DNA of 37,259 nt from a virus: IMG/VR virus record IMGVR_UViG_3300034630_000003, positions 1 through 37,259 of that record, one strand, 5' to 3'. The notes under the pieces were generated by a model, which worked only from the letters and a program-made list of their open reading frames with translations, made no database searches and had not been told where the DNA came from. Shown one piece after another: positions 6,114-13,254 of the stretch (position 1 is the first letter of the stretch; every line of letters starts with the position of its first letter). Position numbers and translations under genes: made by a program.

Positions 6114-8074
6114 TGGGGCGCGCGGCGCAGATGATCCCGCTGGAAGCGGACGCGTGGTTTACCGCCGCCGAGCTGGAGGCGCTGGGCCTGCCCGGCCTGC
6201 CGGGAGACAAGCGTTCGATCAATCGCCGGGCGGCGGCGGAGCGCTGGGCCGCGCGGCTCGGCCCGGACAATCGCCTGCTGGTGCGCAAGACCAAGGGCGC
6301 GCGGGGCGGCGGGGTGGAATTCCACGCCAGCCTGCTGCCGGGCGAGGCGCGGATCGAGCTGGCGCGGCGCGGGATCATCCGCCTGCATCCGGTCGCGGTG
6401 TCCGCGCAGGCCACCGCCTGGGACTGGCTCGACCGGCAAAGCGCCAAGGTGAAGGCCGAAGCGCAGCGGCGGCTGGAGGCGGTCACCGCGATCGAGCTGC
6501 TGTGCGAGGCGGGATCGACCCGCAGCGCGGCGGTGGCGGCGGTGTCCGACCAGTCGGGCGTCGGTCGATCGACCTTGTGGAACTGGCTGCGCAGCGTCGA
6601 GGGCCTTGCGCGCGGCAACTGGCTCCCCGCGCTTGCCCCGCGCCGTCAGGGCGGCGGGGCCGAGGCCGAAATCCACCCCGATCTGTGGGAAATCTACAAG
6701 TCCGATGCGCTCCGGCCCGAAAAGCCGCCGCTCGCGGCATGTTATGACGAGGTGAAGCGGACCGCGAAGGCGCGCGGCATCGCCATTCCGCACGCTCGCA
6801 CCTTCCAGCGGCGGTTCGAAAAGGAAGTGCCGCCATCGGTGCGGCGGCTGGCGCGCGAGGGGGCCGATGCGCTGATCCGCACGGTGCCCGATCAACGCCG
6901 CGACGTGACATCGATGCACGCGCTGCAGGCGGTCAATGTCGATGGCCACCAGCTCGACGTGTTCGTCGCCCACCCGCGCACCGGGGAAAAGGTGCGCCCG
7001 GTGGTGATCGCGGTGCAGGACATCTTCAGCCGCAAGATCATCGGTTGGCGGGTGGACCTGTCCGAAAACGTGCTGGCGACGCGGCTGGCCTTTGCCGACG
7101 TGTTCCGCAATTTTGGCATCCCGGCGATCTACCTGTCGGACAACAGCCGCACCTTCGCGGGCAAGCAGCTCTCCGCCGGGGCGGAGACGCGCTATCGATA
7201 TGCCGTGGCCGATGATGAGCCTGCGGGGCTGTTTGTGTCGCTGCAGATCGAAGTGCGCTTCACCCGGCCTTTCGCAGGCCAGTCCAAGCCGATCGAGCGG
7301 GCGTTCCGCGAATTCGGCGATCGCATCTGGCGCGGGCCGGAATGCGCCGGGGCCTACACCGGCAACAGCCCGGTCAATAAGCCCGCGAATTACGACAGCC
7401 GCGTGCTCGGCTGGGACGAGGTGCAGGCGATCGTCGCGCGCGGGATCACGCTCTACAACGCGCGTGAAGGGCGGCAGGCCGGGGCCTGCGCGGGCCGCAG
7501 CTGCGACCAAACCTTCGCCGAAAGCTACGCCGTCGCGCCGATCCGGCAGGCAAGCGCGGGCGAACTGCGGATGGCGCTGCTCGCGTCGGAAGTGAAGAAG
7601 CTCGACAGCCGCACCGGCGAGGTGAAGCTCTACGGCAACCGGTATTACGCCGAACAGTGCATCGACCGGCTGGGTGAGCGGGTGACGGTGCGCTTCGATC
7701 CCGACGATCTGCACCGCGAGGTCTACCTCTACGACCGTGAGGGGCGCTTCATCGCCGAGGCTCCGGTGATCGCCGATCACGGCTTTTTCGACAAGGCCGG
7801 GGCCGAGGAAGTGGCCAAGCGCCGCCGCAACGCGCGCCGCAAGGCGAAGGAATCGCTGGAGGCGCACCGCACGCTCGATGCGGCGGAGGTCGCCGCCACG
7901 CGCGTGGCCATCGATCTGCCCGATCTGCCCGAACCCAGCGTGATCGCGCCGGTGCGCCACCGTGCCAGCGTCGGCGCGGCCGCACTGAAACCCCAGCCCG
8001 CCCCTACGCCGAGCGAGGCGGAGACCGACATCATCGCCGCCCTGGGCAAGGTCAATCTCAGGATCGTCGAGTGA
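6110..8074 (+). CDS. Mu-type DDE transposase (MuA-like)
   Basis: 654-residue transposase, close in length to MuA (663). The N-terminal Mu-type DNA-binding domain covers about residues 10-85. Helical end-binding domains follow. The catalytic RNase H fold carries the DDE triad: Asp278 in VNVDGHQLD, Asp344 in YLSDNSRTF and Glu396 in KPIERAFREF, matching MuA D269/D336/E392 in order and context. The C-terminal part (beta barrel, then a basic tail) should contact the ATPase partner. It cuts and joins phage ends during integration and replicative transposition. It is preceded by an ATGA overlap and followed by a strong hairpin before the ATPase gene, unlike the rest of the operon. All three catalytic residues are present. 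Confidence 0.97.
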   Translation: MMGRAAQMIPLEADAWFTAAELEALGLPGLPGDKRSINRRAAAERWAARLGPDNRLLVRKTKGARGGGVEFHASLLPGEARIELARRGIIRLHPVAVSAQATAWDWLDRQSAKVKAEAQRRLEAVTAIELLCEAGSTRSAAVAAVSDQSGVGRSTLWNWLRSVEGLARGNWLPALAPRRQGGGAEAEIHPDLWEIYKSDALRPEKPPLAACYDEVKRTAKARGIAIPHARTFQRRFEKEVPPSVRRLAREGADALIRTVPDQRRDVTSMHALQAVNVDGHQLDVFVAHPRTGEKVRPVVIAVQDIFSRKIIGWRVDLSENVLATRLAFADVFRNFGIPAIYLSDNSRTFAGKQLSAGAETRYRYAVADDEPAGLFVSLQIEVRFTRPFAGQSKPIERAFREFGDRIWRGPECAGAYTGNSPVNKPANYDSRVLGWDEVQAIVARGITLYNAREGRQAGACAGRSCDQTFAESYAVAPIRQASAGELRMALLASEVKKLDSRTGEVKLYGNRYYAEQCIDRLGERVTVRFDPDDLHREVYLYDREGRFIAEAPVIADHGFFDKAGAEEVAKRRRNARRKAKESLEAHRTLDAAEVAATRVAIDLPDLPEPSVIAPVRHRASVGAAALKPQPAPTPSEAETDIIAALGKVNLRIVE

Positions 8075-8080
8075 AGAAGT

Positions 8081-8116
8081 GATGCGCGGGGCCAATTCCA
8101 CTCGCCCCCGCGCATC
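8081..8116 (+). terminator. Strong hairpin between transposase and ATPase genes
   Basis: Perfect 11-bp stem, GATGCGCGGGG (8081-8091) with CCCCGCGCATC (8106-8116), and a 14-nt loop, in the only sizeable gap of the early operon. No T-run follows, so it may be an attenuator, Rho-assisted pause or mRNA-processing/stability element rather than a classical terminator. It could set the ratio of transposase to ATPase. Confidence 0.6.
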
Positions 8117-8147
8117 TGTCCCAAGCAAGGAACAGGAGAACGAATAC

Positions 8148-9146
8148 ATGGCTACCCGAGCACAGGAAACCCTCAGCGACGCGATCGGCGCGAAGGAGAG
8201 CGAGGCGGAGCGCGCCTTCGTCTCCGAACAGTTCGCGTGGCTGAACGCGCACAAGGAGGAAACCGGGATGAGCTGGGCGCTGCTGGCGCGCGAAACCGGG
8301 ATTTCCGAAGGCACCATCAGCCAGCTCAAGCCCGATGGCGGTTACACCGGCAACCGGCGCAAATATGCCGATCAGATCGCGCTTTTTCGCCAGACCAAGG
8401 CGACCCAGCAGAGCCTGGTCGCCGATCTGCCGGAAAAGCCGGGCTACTTCGAAACGCCGACGAGCAGCGCGATCACCCACTACCTGCACTGGGCGCAGCG
8501 CGGGCGGCTGGTGCTGATCGTCACCGGCGCAGGCCTGGGCAAGACCGAGACGGCGAAGCACTTCCTGCGCGACAATCACGCCAGTTACATGGCAACGATG
8601 ACGCCCTCGACCAGCGGGATCATGCCGATGCAGCAGCGGGTGCTGCGGGCGCTGGGTGAGAAGAACGTGATCGGTTCCCCCGCCGCGCTGACCGAGATGA
8701 TCATCGAGAAGCTGGCGGGCCGCAAGCACGCGGTGCTGATCGTGGACGAGGCGCAGCACCTTTCGATCAAGGCGCTGGAGGAGCTGCGCAGCATCTACGA
8801 TGCGACCGGCGCCGGCATGGTGCTGATGGGCAACGAGAAGGTCCAGCAGTCAATCGATGGCGTCGCGCGCGCGGCGGAGTTCGCGCAGCTGTTCAGCCGG
8901 ATTGGCCTCAGGCTGCCGCGCCCGCGCGCGGTGGCGGGCGATGCCGAGGCGCTGGCGGCGGCGTGGCAGGTGACCGACGAAAAGATGATCGCGTTCCTGC
9001 GCGAGATCGTGGACAAGCCGGGCGCGATCCGGGGCGCGACCTTCGCGCTCGAAGTGGCGCACATGCTGGCGGTGGCGCAGGGCGCGCCGGTGAGCCTCCA
9101 GCACCTCAAGAAGGCGTGGAGCCAAAACTCCGCGAGGGCGCTGTGA
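8148..9146 (+). CDS. MuB-like AAA+ transposition ATPase
   Basis: 332 residues. An N-terminal HTH is at about 44-61 (ALLARETGISEGTISQLK), as in MuB. The AAA+ core has Walker A GAGLGKT (127-133) and Walker B VLIVDEAQ (196-203). A C-terminal helical domain is also present. Family role: binds target DNA with ATP, delivers it to the transposase, stimulates strand transfer and gives target immunity. The start at ATG 8148 is chosen for its upstream AGGAG; an in-frame GTG at 8079 lies inside the hairpin region and has no ribosome site. It is slightly longer than MuB (312). Coupled to the next gene by GTGA. Confidence 0.95.
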   Translation: MATRAQETLSDAIGAKESEAERAFVSEQFAWLNAHKEETGMSWALLARETGISEGTISQLKPDGGYTGNRRKYADQIALFRQTKATQQSLVADLPEKPGYFETPTSSAITHYLHWAQRGRLVLIVTGAGLGKTETAKHFLRDNHASYMATMTPSTSGIMPMQQRVLRALGEKNVIGSPAALTEMIIEKLAGRKHAVLIVDEAQHLSIKALEELRSIYDATGAGMVLMGNEKVQQSIDGVARAAEFAQLFSRIGLRLPRPRAVAGDAEALAAAWQVTDEKMIAFLREIVDKPGAIRGATFALEVAHMLAVAQGAPVSLQHLKKAWSQNSARAL

Positions 9147-9358
9147 GCCGCCGCAAAGCCTTTGAGGAGCTGGCCCACACCCGGACCAAGCGCCGCATCG
9201 CCGTGATCCGCAAGCAGATCGAGCTGATCGGATACGACTGGTACGACAGCGAAATTCATGTGCTCAGCTCAGAGGCCGACACCCTGCGCGATGCGCTCGA
9301 TAACTTCGTGGACGAGCTGCACGTGAACTTTGCCTACTGGAAGGAGGATCGGGAATGA
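9143..9358 (+). CDS. Hypothetical early protein
   Basis: 71-residue charged helical protein starting at GTG 9143 (GTGA overlap). It contains RTKRRIAVIRKQIELIGYDW and then an acidic helix, with Trp and Tyr scattered. No family is recognised. It lies between the ATPase and GemA genes, where Mu keeps small non-essential early genes. Confidence 0.6.
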   Translation: MSRRKAFEELAHTRTKRRIAVIRKQIELIGYDWYDSEIHVLSSEADTLRDALDNFVDELHVNFAYWKEDRE

Positions 9359-9513
9359 CCCACCTCCTCATCCTTATCCGCACCGTCGTGCGCGATTACG
9401 ACGCGGTCTACGGCCCCGGCGCTGCCCGGGTCGAAGCGGTCGCGATCACCCTCACCCTGTGCCTCGCGACGATCTGCGCGATCGGGCTGGCCGCCATCAC
9501 GGGAGACGCATGA
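9355..9513 (+). CDS. Small membrane protein
   Basis: 52 residues, ATG 9355 in an ATGA overlap. One transmembrane helix at about 28-48 (VEAVAITLTLCLATICAIGL) follows a short charged N-terminus. The stop overlaps the GemA start. Function unknown; an inner-membrane location is inferred. Confidence 0.6.
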   Translation: MTHLLILIRTVVRDYDAVYGPGAARVEAVAITLTLCLATICAIGLAAITGDA

Positions 9514-10229
9514 TGGGACTTTCGCTTGCTTCCACCGCTCCGGCGCAGCCTGCCCGGTTCGACCGGTCCAAACAGCGCCGCAACGCGATGCTCGGCAAGA
9601 TCCACGTCGCCAAGAAACAGCTCGCGCTCGACGAGGATGATTACCGCCAGATCATGCTCGATGCGACCGGGCGCAGCAGCGCCGCCGATTGCACCGACGC
9701 CGAGCTGGAGCGGGTGATCCGCGTGTTCGAGGGCAAGGGCTTCAAGCCGCTGCCTGCCAAGGGCGCGGCCGCCGCTGCCCGCCCCGCGCAGCATCCGGTG
9801 GCGAGGAAGGCGCGGGCGCTGTGGATCAGCCTCCACCACCTCGGCGCGGTGCGCAGCCCTTCCGAACAGGCGCTCGAAGCCTTCGCGAAGCGCCAGCTCA
9901 AGTGCGAGCGGCTGGTCTGGGCCGATCAGCGCCAGGGCTACAAACTGATCGAGGCGCTGAAGGCGATGGCCACCACTCACGGCTGGCCGCAGGTCGATGC
10001 GGGCGGCGCGGCGCTTTCGGTGCGCGCGCTCAACGAAGGGCTGTGCCAGGCCATCCTGTGGAAGCTGAAGGGCGCGGGCGAGGTGCCTGCCGACTGGACG
10101 ATCGACATTGCCGCGTGGCGGCTGTGCGGGATCGAATGCGGCGCGGCAGGCCCGATGGACGCCGAAGCCTACCAGAGCCTCGCCCAGGCGCTGGGCAAGA
10201 AACTGCGCGCAGCGGGAGGTGCGGCATGA
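9510..10229 (+). CDS. GemA-like regulatory protein (Mu gp16, DUF1018)
   Basis: 239 residues; a second in-frame ATG lies at 9513. The N-terminal DUF1018 signature is visible: MLGKIHVAKKQLALDEDDYR, then IMLDATGRSSAADCTDAELE and GKGFKPL. In Mu, GemA modulates host gene expression and DNA topology; its exact mechanism is unsettled. The C-terminal half (ARKARALWISLHHLGAVRS and beyond) is typical of the longer versions in other Mu-like phages. The gene ends in a 26-nt junction sequence (LRAAGGAA) that is repeated at the end of the following gene. Confidence 0.88.
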   Translation: MMGLSLASTAPAQPARFDRSKQRRNAMLGKIHVAKKQLALDEDDYRQIMLDATGRSSAADCTDAELERVIRVFEGKGFKPLPAKGAAAAARPAQHPVARKARALWISLHHLGAVRSPSEQALEAFAKRQLKCERLVWADQRQGYKLIEALKAMATTHGWPQVDAGGAALSVRALNEGLCQAILWKLKGAGEVPADWTIDIAAWRLCGIECGAAGPMDAEAYQSLAQALGKKLRAAGGAA

Positions 10230-10399
10230 GCATGACACAGATTGAGCTGGCCGCTGAGGCCGATCGCCTGCGGGCCTGCATCTGCGCGATCATCGAGGCT
10301 GCGGACGAAGGCGATTATGACGCGCTGTTCGATGCGATCGACGACGCACGGGCGGAGGCTGCGATTTCGGCGGTGCGCGCGGCGGGAGGTGCGGCATGA
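10204..10399 (+). repeat. Direct-repeat pair bounding a 57-aa gene
   Basis: A 26-nt sequence at 10204-10229 recurs at 10374-10399 with one difference (A10211 versus G10381), offset 170 bp. The shared core is GCGGGAGGTGCGGCATGA: a strong ribosome site, the start and the overlapping stop. Both flanking proteins therefore end in RAAGGAA. The interval corresponds to the small gene 10226-10399, as if it had been added by recombination at the junction. Confidence 0.75.
10226..10399 (+). CDS. Small helical acidic protein
   Basis: 57 residues, ATG 10226 with a GGAGGTG ribosome site, in an ATGA overlap. It is a helical, alanine- and aspartate-rich protein (AADEGDYDALFDAIDDARAE) ending in VRAAGGAA, the same tail as GemA because of the repeated junction. 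No family is recognised. It may be a recently acquired or duplicated piece. Confidence 0.55.
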   Translation: MSMTQIELAAEADRLRACICAIIEAADEGDYDALFDAIDDARAEAAISAVRAAGGAA

Positions 10400-10686
10400 A
10401 CGAGAACTGGCAAGTGGGCGATCTGGCGCTGTGCATCTACGACGATGAATGGGCTTGCGTAGAAACCGGCCTCGACGAAACGCAGGTTCCGCGAGCCGGG
10501 AAGACTTATCTTGTGACGGAGATCGACGCCGATCTGCCGGGCTTCCTGTGTCTCGTTCTCGCAGGCTGGCCGGGCAAAGCGTGGTGGGCTGAGTGCTTCA
10601 GCAAAGCTGCCCCGCCCGCCGCCGACGAATTCGACCGCGAGGTGATCGCCGAATACCTCCGTCAGCCTGACGAGGTGGCGGGATGA
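10396..10686 (+). CDS. Hypothetical early protein, SH3-like
   Basis: 96 residues, ATG 10396. The beginning WQVGDLALCIYDDEW and the later PRAGKTYLVTEI look like a small all-beta barrel of the kind seen in many phage and proteobacterial hypothetical proteins (VGDLALC...G..Y.V). Strong GGAGGTG ribosome site; coupled by ATGA at both ends. Function unknown. Confidence 0.68.
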   Translation: MNENWQVGDLALCIYDDEWACVETGLDETQVPRAGKTYLVTEIDADLPGFLCLVLAGWPGKAWWAECFSKAAPPAADEFDREVIAEYLRQPDEVAG

Positions 10687-10880
10687 ACGCGCCCGCCGCC
10701 CTCACCAGCGCCGCGCCGCTGCTCTACTGGCCCGGCGAGACCAACCGCTGTCCGCAGTGCAGCGGCAAGAGCTGGCACGTCGGCCGCGCCGCCGCCGAGT
10801 GCGCGGGCTGCGGCCACCCGCTGCCGCTCGCCCGCCAGCCCGAAACCGGCGAGCCGGTGTGGGAGCCCGCCGCCCAGTGA
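10683..10880 (+). CDS. Small zinc-ribbon protein
   Basis: 65 residues with two zinc knuckles, CPQC (about 23-26) and CAGC (about 40-43), flanking a short beta hairpin: a zinc ribbon. It could bind nucleic acid or serve as a protein adaptor. The start overlaps the previous gene by ATGA and the stop overlaps the Mor-like gene's GTG start. Confidence 0.68.
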   Translation: MNAPAALTSAAPLLYWPGETNRCPQCSGKSWHVGRAAAECAGCGHPLPLARQPETGEPVWEPAAQ

Positions 10881-11296
10881 CCCAGCCCGCCGCCCCGCTG
10901 CCCGATGCGCTGTCCGACATCGCCCTGATCGCGGGTGAGGCGGCGGCGCGCAGCGTGGCGGGCGCGGTCGGCGGGACGCGGGTCTACATTCCACCCAGGC
11001 CCGAAGCCGATCACTGGCTGGTGCAGCTGGTCGGATCGGACGCCGCGCAGCGAATCGCCGATCACTTCACCGGCGGCTTCGGCGGGATCCGCATCGAAAT
11101 CCCGCTGGCCGACACCGGCTTCATCGCGCAGGCGCAGGCGCGCGCCGATGCGATGATCCGCGCCGGGCGCAGCGAACGTGACATCGCCCGCGCCTGCGGC
11201 TACACGATCCGCACCATCCGCCGCCGCCGCGCCGCGTTGAAGCGCGCAGGCCTGCGGATCGGCGATCCCCGCCAGGGCGACCTCTTCACCGGCTAG
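10877..11296 (+). CDS. Mor/C-like middle-late transcription activator
   Basis: 139 residues from GTG 10877. It follows Mor-family architecture: an N-terminal helix, then the strand-turn LVQLVGSDAAQRIADHF (49-65) and GGIRIEIPL that forms the dimer strand, and a C-terminal helix-turn-helix at about 96-120 (SERDIARACGYTIRTIRRRR). In Mu, Mor turns on middle transcription and its paralogue C turns on late genes; they bind dyads centred near -43. Only one such gene is present here, last in the early operon, so it may drive all late promoters. A perfect dyad follows directly after its stop and is repeated before the capsid gene. Confidence 0.85.
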   Translation: MTQPAAPLPDALSDIALIAGEAAARSVAGAVGGTRVYIPPRPEADHWLVQLVGSDAAQRIADHFTGGFGGIRIEIPLADTGFIAQAQARADAMIRAGRSERDIARACGYTIRTIRRRRAALKRAGLRIGDPRQGDLFTG

Positions 11297-11318
11297 GCCC
11301 GGACATCTGTCCGGGGCG
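11296..11318. promoter_or_regulatory. Dyad CCCGGACATCTGTCCGGG upstream of lysis genes (copy 1)
   Basis: 18-bp perfect inverted repeat at 11298-11315 (8-bp arms, 2-bp centre) within a 23-bp block that is identical at 19732-19754. Here it lies between the Mor-like gene and the lysozyme, centred 46 bp before the ATG. If an activator bound as Mor does, transcription would start about 3 bp before the start codon. A transcription terminator is a less likely reading: there is no T-run, and copy 2 follows no rightward gene end. Confidence 0.65.
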
Positions 11319-11352
11319 CGAGACCCGCCGAATTCCCCCATCCAGCGTCGCC

Positions 11353-11931
11353 ATGAGCGTCGCACTTCTCACCCCCCGGACCGTTCTCGAAATCGCCGAG
11401 CACGAAGGCCTTGTGCTGGAGACCTACCTCTGCAGCGCGGGCGAGCCGACGTGGGGCCTCGGCGTCACTGACGCGAGCGGGCACAAGGTCGCGCGCTACT
11501 GGGGCGCGCCCTCCACCGTCGAGCGCGCGGTCGAAGTGTTCGAGTGGCTGCTGCGCACCAAATACCTGCCGCAGGTCACCGCCGCGTTCCGGGGCCGCGA
11601 GCTGACCGAGGCGCAGACCGCCGCCGCCCTTTCCTTCCACTGGAACACCGGCGCGATCGGCCAAGCCGACTGGGTGCAGAGCTTCCTCCTCGGCCGCCGC
11701 GACAAGGCCTGGACCGAATTCATGAACTGGTCGCGCCCGCGCGAGATCATCGCCCGCCGCAAGGCCGAACGCGATCTGTTCTTCGACGGGCGTTGGAGCG
11801 GCGACGGCGTGGTGATGTTCTACGAACGCGTCCGCAAGAACGGCGAGCCTGACTGGAGCAGCGCCCGCCCGCTCGACATCAAGGATGAAGTCCGCGCCGC
11901 ACTGGCCCGCAACGCGCCGGGGATCGGCTGA
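11353..11931 (+). CDS. GH24 lysozyme (endolysin)
   Basis: 192-residue phage lysozyme that cleaves the glycan strands of peptidoglycan at lysis. The catalytic layout is E18-x8-C27-x5-T33 (HEGLVLETYLCSAGEPTWGL), the E-8-(D/C)-5-T triad of T4/P22-type enzymes in the Cys variant. FHWNTGAIG and REIIARRKAERDLF match the later conserved parts. No signal peptide or SAR helix is evident, so it should need a holin for release. It is the first late gene, just after dyad copy 1; no clear ribosome site precedes its ATG. Its stop overlaps the spanin start (TGATG). Confidence 0.92.
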   Translation: MSVALLTPRTVLEIAEHEGLVLETYLCSAGEPTWGLGVTDASGHKVARYWGAPSTVERAVEVFEWLLRTKYLPQVTAAFRGRELTEAQTAAALSFHWNTGAIGQADWVQSFLLGRRDKAWTEFMNWSRPREIIARRKAERDLFFDGRWSGDGVVMFYERVRKNGEPDWSSARPLDIKDEVRAALARNAPGIG

Positions 11932-12569
11932 TGTTGCTGGGGCTGAAGCTGCTGTTCTCGGGCGCGTTTGATGCGCTTCTGAGAGGCGTCTCAGCGGCGC
12001 TTAAGTGGCTGCTGGCGGACTGGCGCAACGCGGTTGTCGGCACGGTGCTTCCCGCGTTCATGTGGATGGCGCTGGTGACCGCGCCGGGCCTGCGCGACGA
12101 GATCGCCGAACGCGACCGCAAAATCGTGCGCGTCAACCTTGATCTCGTTGCCGAGCGGTCCGCGCATCTCGGCACCGTCAACACTTTCCTCGAAGCCTCA
12201 CGACAGGCGCAAAAAGACGCCGAGGCCAACGCCCTGCGGGTCGCCCGCGAACAGGAGATCATCACCGATGCGAGTGTCGCAAACTACCGCCGCGATCTGG
12301 CTGCCCTGCGCGCTCGCGCTGGGCGGCTGCGCGCGCGAGACGCCGCCCGAACCGATCCCGGCCACGCCGACGCGGCTGATCTGCCCGGACTTTCCGGCCC
12401 CGCCGCCCGAGCTGATGCAGCGCCCGGTGAAGACCGACTTCCTGCCGCCGGAGAGCTGAGCGCCAGTGACGCGCTGATCGCCAGCGAGCAGGCGCTGCAG
12501 CTCGATGCGCTGATCGACTGGATCGAGGCGCAGCAGACGGTCCGCTTCAACCCGGAGCCTGCCCAATGA
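11931..12569 (+). CDS. Rz-like inner-membrane spanin
   Basis: 212 residues. A hydrophobic segment at about 33-52 (AVVGTVLPAFMWMALVTAPG) anchors it in the inner membrane. A long charged, periplasmic coiled coil follows (about 54-135), then a proline/alanine-rich part. This, plus a lipoprotein gene nested in another frame, identifies a two-component spanin that fuses inner and outer membranes at lysis. It is longer than typical Rz (about 150), and the N-terminal 30 residues form an extra amphipathic helix. Confidence 0.75.
   Translation: MLLGLKLLFSGAFDALLRGVSAALKWLLADWRNAVVGTVLPAFMWMALVTAPGLRDEIAERDRKIVRVNLDLVAERSAHLGTVNTFLEASRQAQKDAEANALRVAREQEIITDASVANYRRDLAALRARAGRLRARDAARTDPGHADAADLPGLSGPAARADAAPGEDRLPAAGELSASDALIASEQALQLDALIDWIEAQQTVRFNPEPAQ
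12268..12459 (+). CDS. Rz1-like outer-membrane spanin lipoprotein, nested in Rz
   Basis: 63-residue frame wholly inside the Rz gene in a different reading frame, with ATG 12268 and AGGAG ten bases upstream. The N-terminal signal peptide ends in a lipobox, LGGC (Cys21), so the protein should be lipidated and placed in the outer membrane. The mature part is proline-rich (ETPPEPIPATP, FPAPPPE), typical of Rz1. It should bind the coiled coil of the Rz partner across the periplasm. Confidence 0.82.
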   Translation: MRVSQTTAAIWLPCALALGGCARETPPEPIPATPTRLICPDFPAPPPELMQRPVKTDFLPPES

Positions 12570-12781
12570 ACGACAACATCGATCGCGGGCTCGAACGGCA
12601 CGAGGCGCTGCAGGAGCGCCAGCGCGAAGCTGCGGTGGCGCGCGTGCGCAGCAACCTTGCCGGGCTGGGCGAGGAATTCTGCCTCACCTGCGGGGAACGG
12701 ATCGAGGAGGCGCGGCGCGCGGCGCTGCCTTCGGCCAAGCGCTGCGTCGGCTGCCAGACGGCGGCGGAGGCGCGGCGATGA
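12566..12781 (+). CDS. TraR/DksA-family zinc-finger protein
   Basis: 71 residues. An N-terminal helix with alternating charge is followed by a C4 zinc finger: FCLTCGERIEEARRAALPSA and then RCVGCQ. TraR/DksA proteins insert into the RNA polymerase secondary channel and change promoter choice; phage versions in Mu-like genomes also lie near the lysis/packaging genes. Overlaps both neighbours by four bases. Confidence 0.88.
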   Translation: MNDNIDRGLERHEALQERQREAAVARVRSNLAGLGEEFCLTCGERIEEARRAALPSAKRCVGCQTAAEARR

Positions 12782-13254
12782 TCCCGCCGATCGCCTGGCC
12801 GCTCAGCGCCAAGCAATTCCTGGGCGGCTGGGTGCCCGCGCTGGCGGTCAGCGCAGTGGTGCCCGCGCCCGCGCTGCCGCTGGGCGAGCGGTTCCTGATC
12901 GATCTGGCGGGCCTGCCGGTGCCGGTGGTGACCTGCGCGCTGGGCGCGATCGGGATCATCGCCGCGCGGCCGTTCACGGTGCGCGCCGAGGCCGATCTGG
13001 GCTGGAAGCTGCGCCTGCTGGTCAGCTTCATCATGCTGGTGATCGTCGAGCTGTGGATCGTCGAGAGCCGCCCCGGCTGGTTGTTCGCTTTCGTGGTGGC
13101 GATCGGGCTGGGCTTTTCGGGCTACTCGCTGCTCGAGCTGTTCGGAAATCAGGTGAAGGACTTCGTGCGGCGCACCTTCTCGTTGGCGACCGACACAATC
13201 AAGCCCTCAAGCAGCGAAGCGGTAGGGCCGCAGGAAAGGCCGGACGGGAAATGA
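12778..13254 (+). CDS. Membrane protein, candidate holin
   Basis: 158 residues with about three transmembrane helices (roughly 49-63, 79-95, 101-121) and a charged cytoplasmic tail. GLGFSGYSLLELFGNQ resembles the last-helix region of several phage holin families. Its place beside lysozyme and spanins supports a holin role, that is, pore formation timing lysis; direct proof is lacking. The C-terminus contains the peptide PSSSEAVG encoded by the 24-bp repeat at 13204-13227, which is unrelated to the rest of the protein. Confidence 0.68.
   Translation: MIPPIAWPLSAKQFLGGWVPALAVSAVVPAPALPLGERFLIDLAGLPVPVVTCALGAIGIIAARPFTVRAEADLGWKLRLLVSFIMLVIVELWIVESRPGWLFAFVVAIGLGFSGYSLLELFGNQVKDFVRRTFSLATDTIKPSSSEAVGPQERPDGK
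13204..13227. repeat. 24-bp interspersed repeat, copy 1
   Basis: A 24-bp sequence starting CCCTCAAGCAGCGAAGCGG and ending TAGGG is identical at 25836-25859. It has inverted ends (CCCT and AGGG) around a GCGAAGC core, a sequence known to form an unusually stable mini-hairpin. It lies near the 3' end of the holin candidate and is translated there as SSSEAVG. It may be a REP-like host element or an RNA structure separating adjacent genes. Confidence 0.75.

Noticed and set aside
5894-8329. 811-residue leftward open frame opposite the transposase
   Set aside because: It is a GC-driven shadow: the plus-strand frame has all transposase motifs, and the antisense product is Arg/Ala/His-rich low-complexity sequence without domains.
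11296-11318. Reading the CCCGGACATCTGTCCGGG dyad as a simple terminator of the early operon
   Set aside because: There is no T-run, and the second identical copy follows no rightward gene end but precedes the capsid operon.
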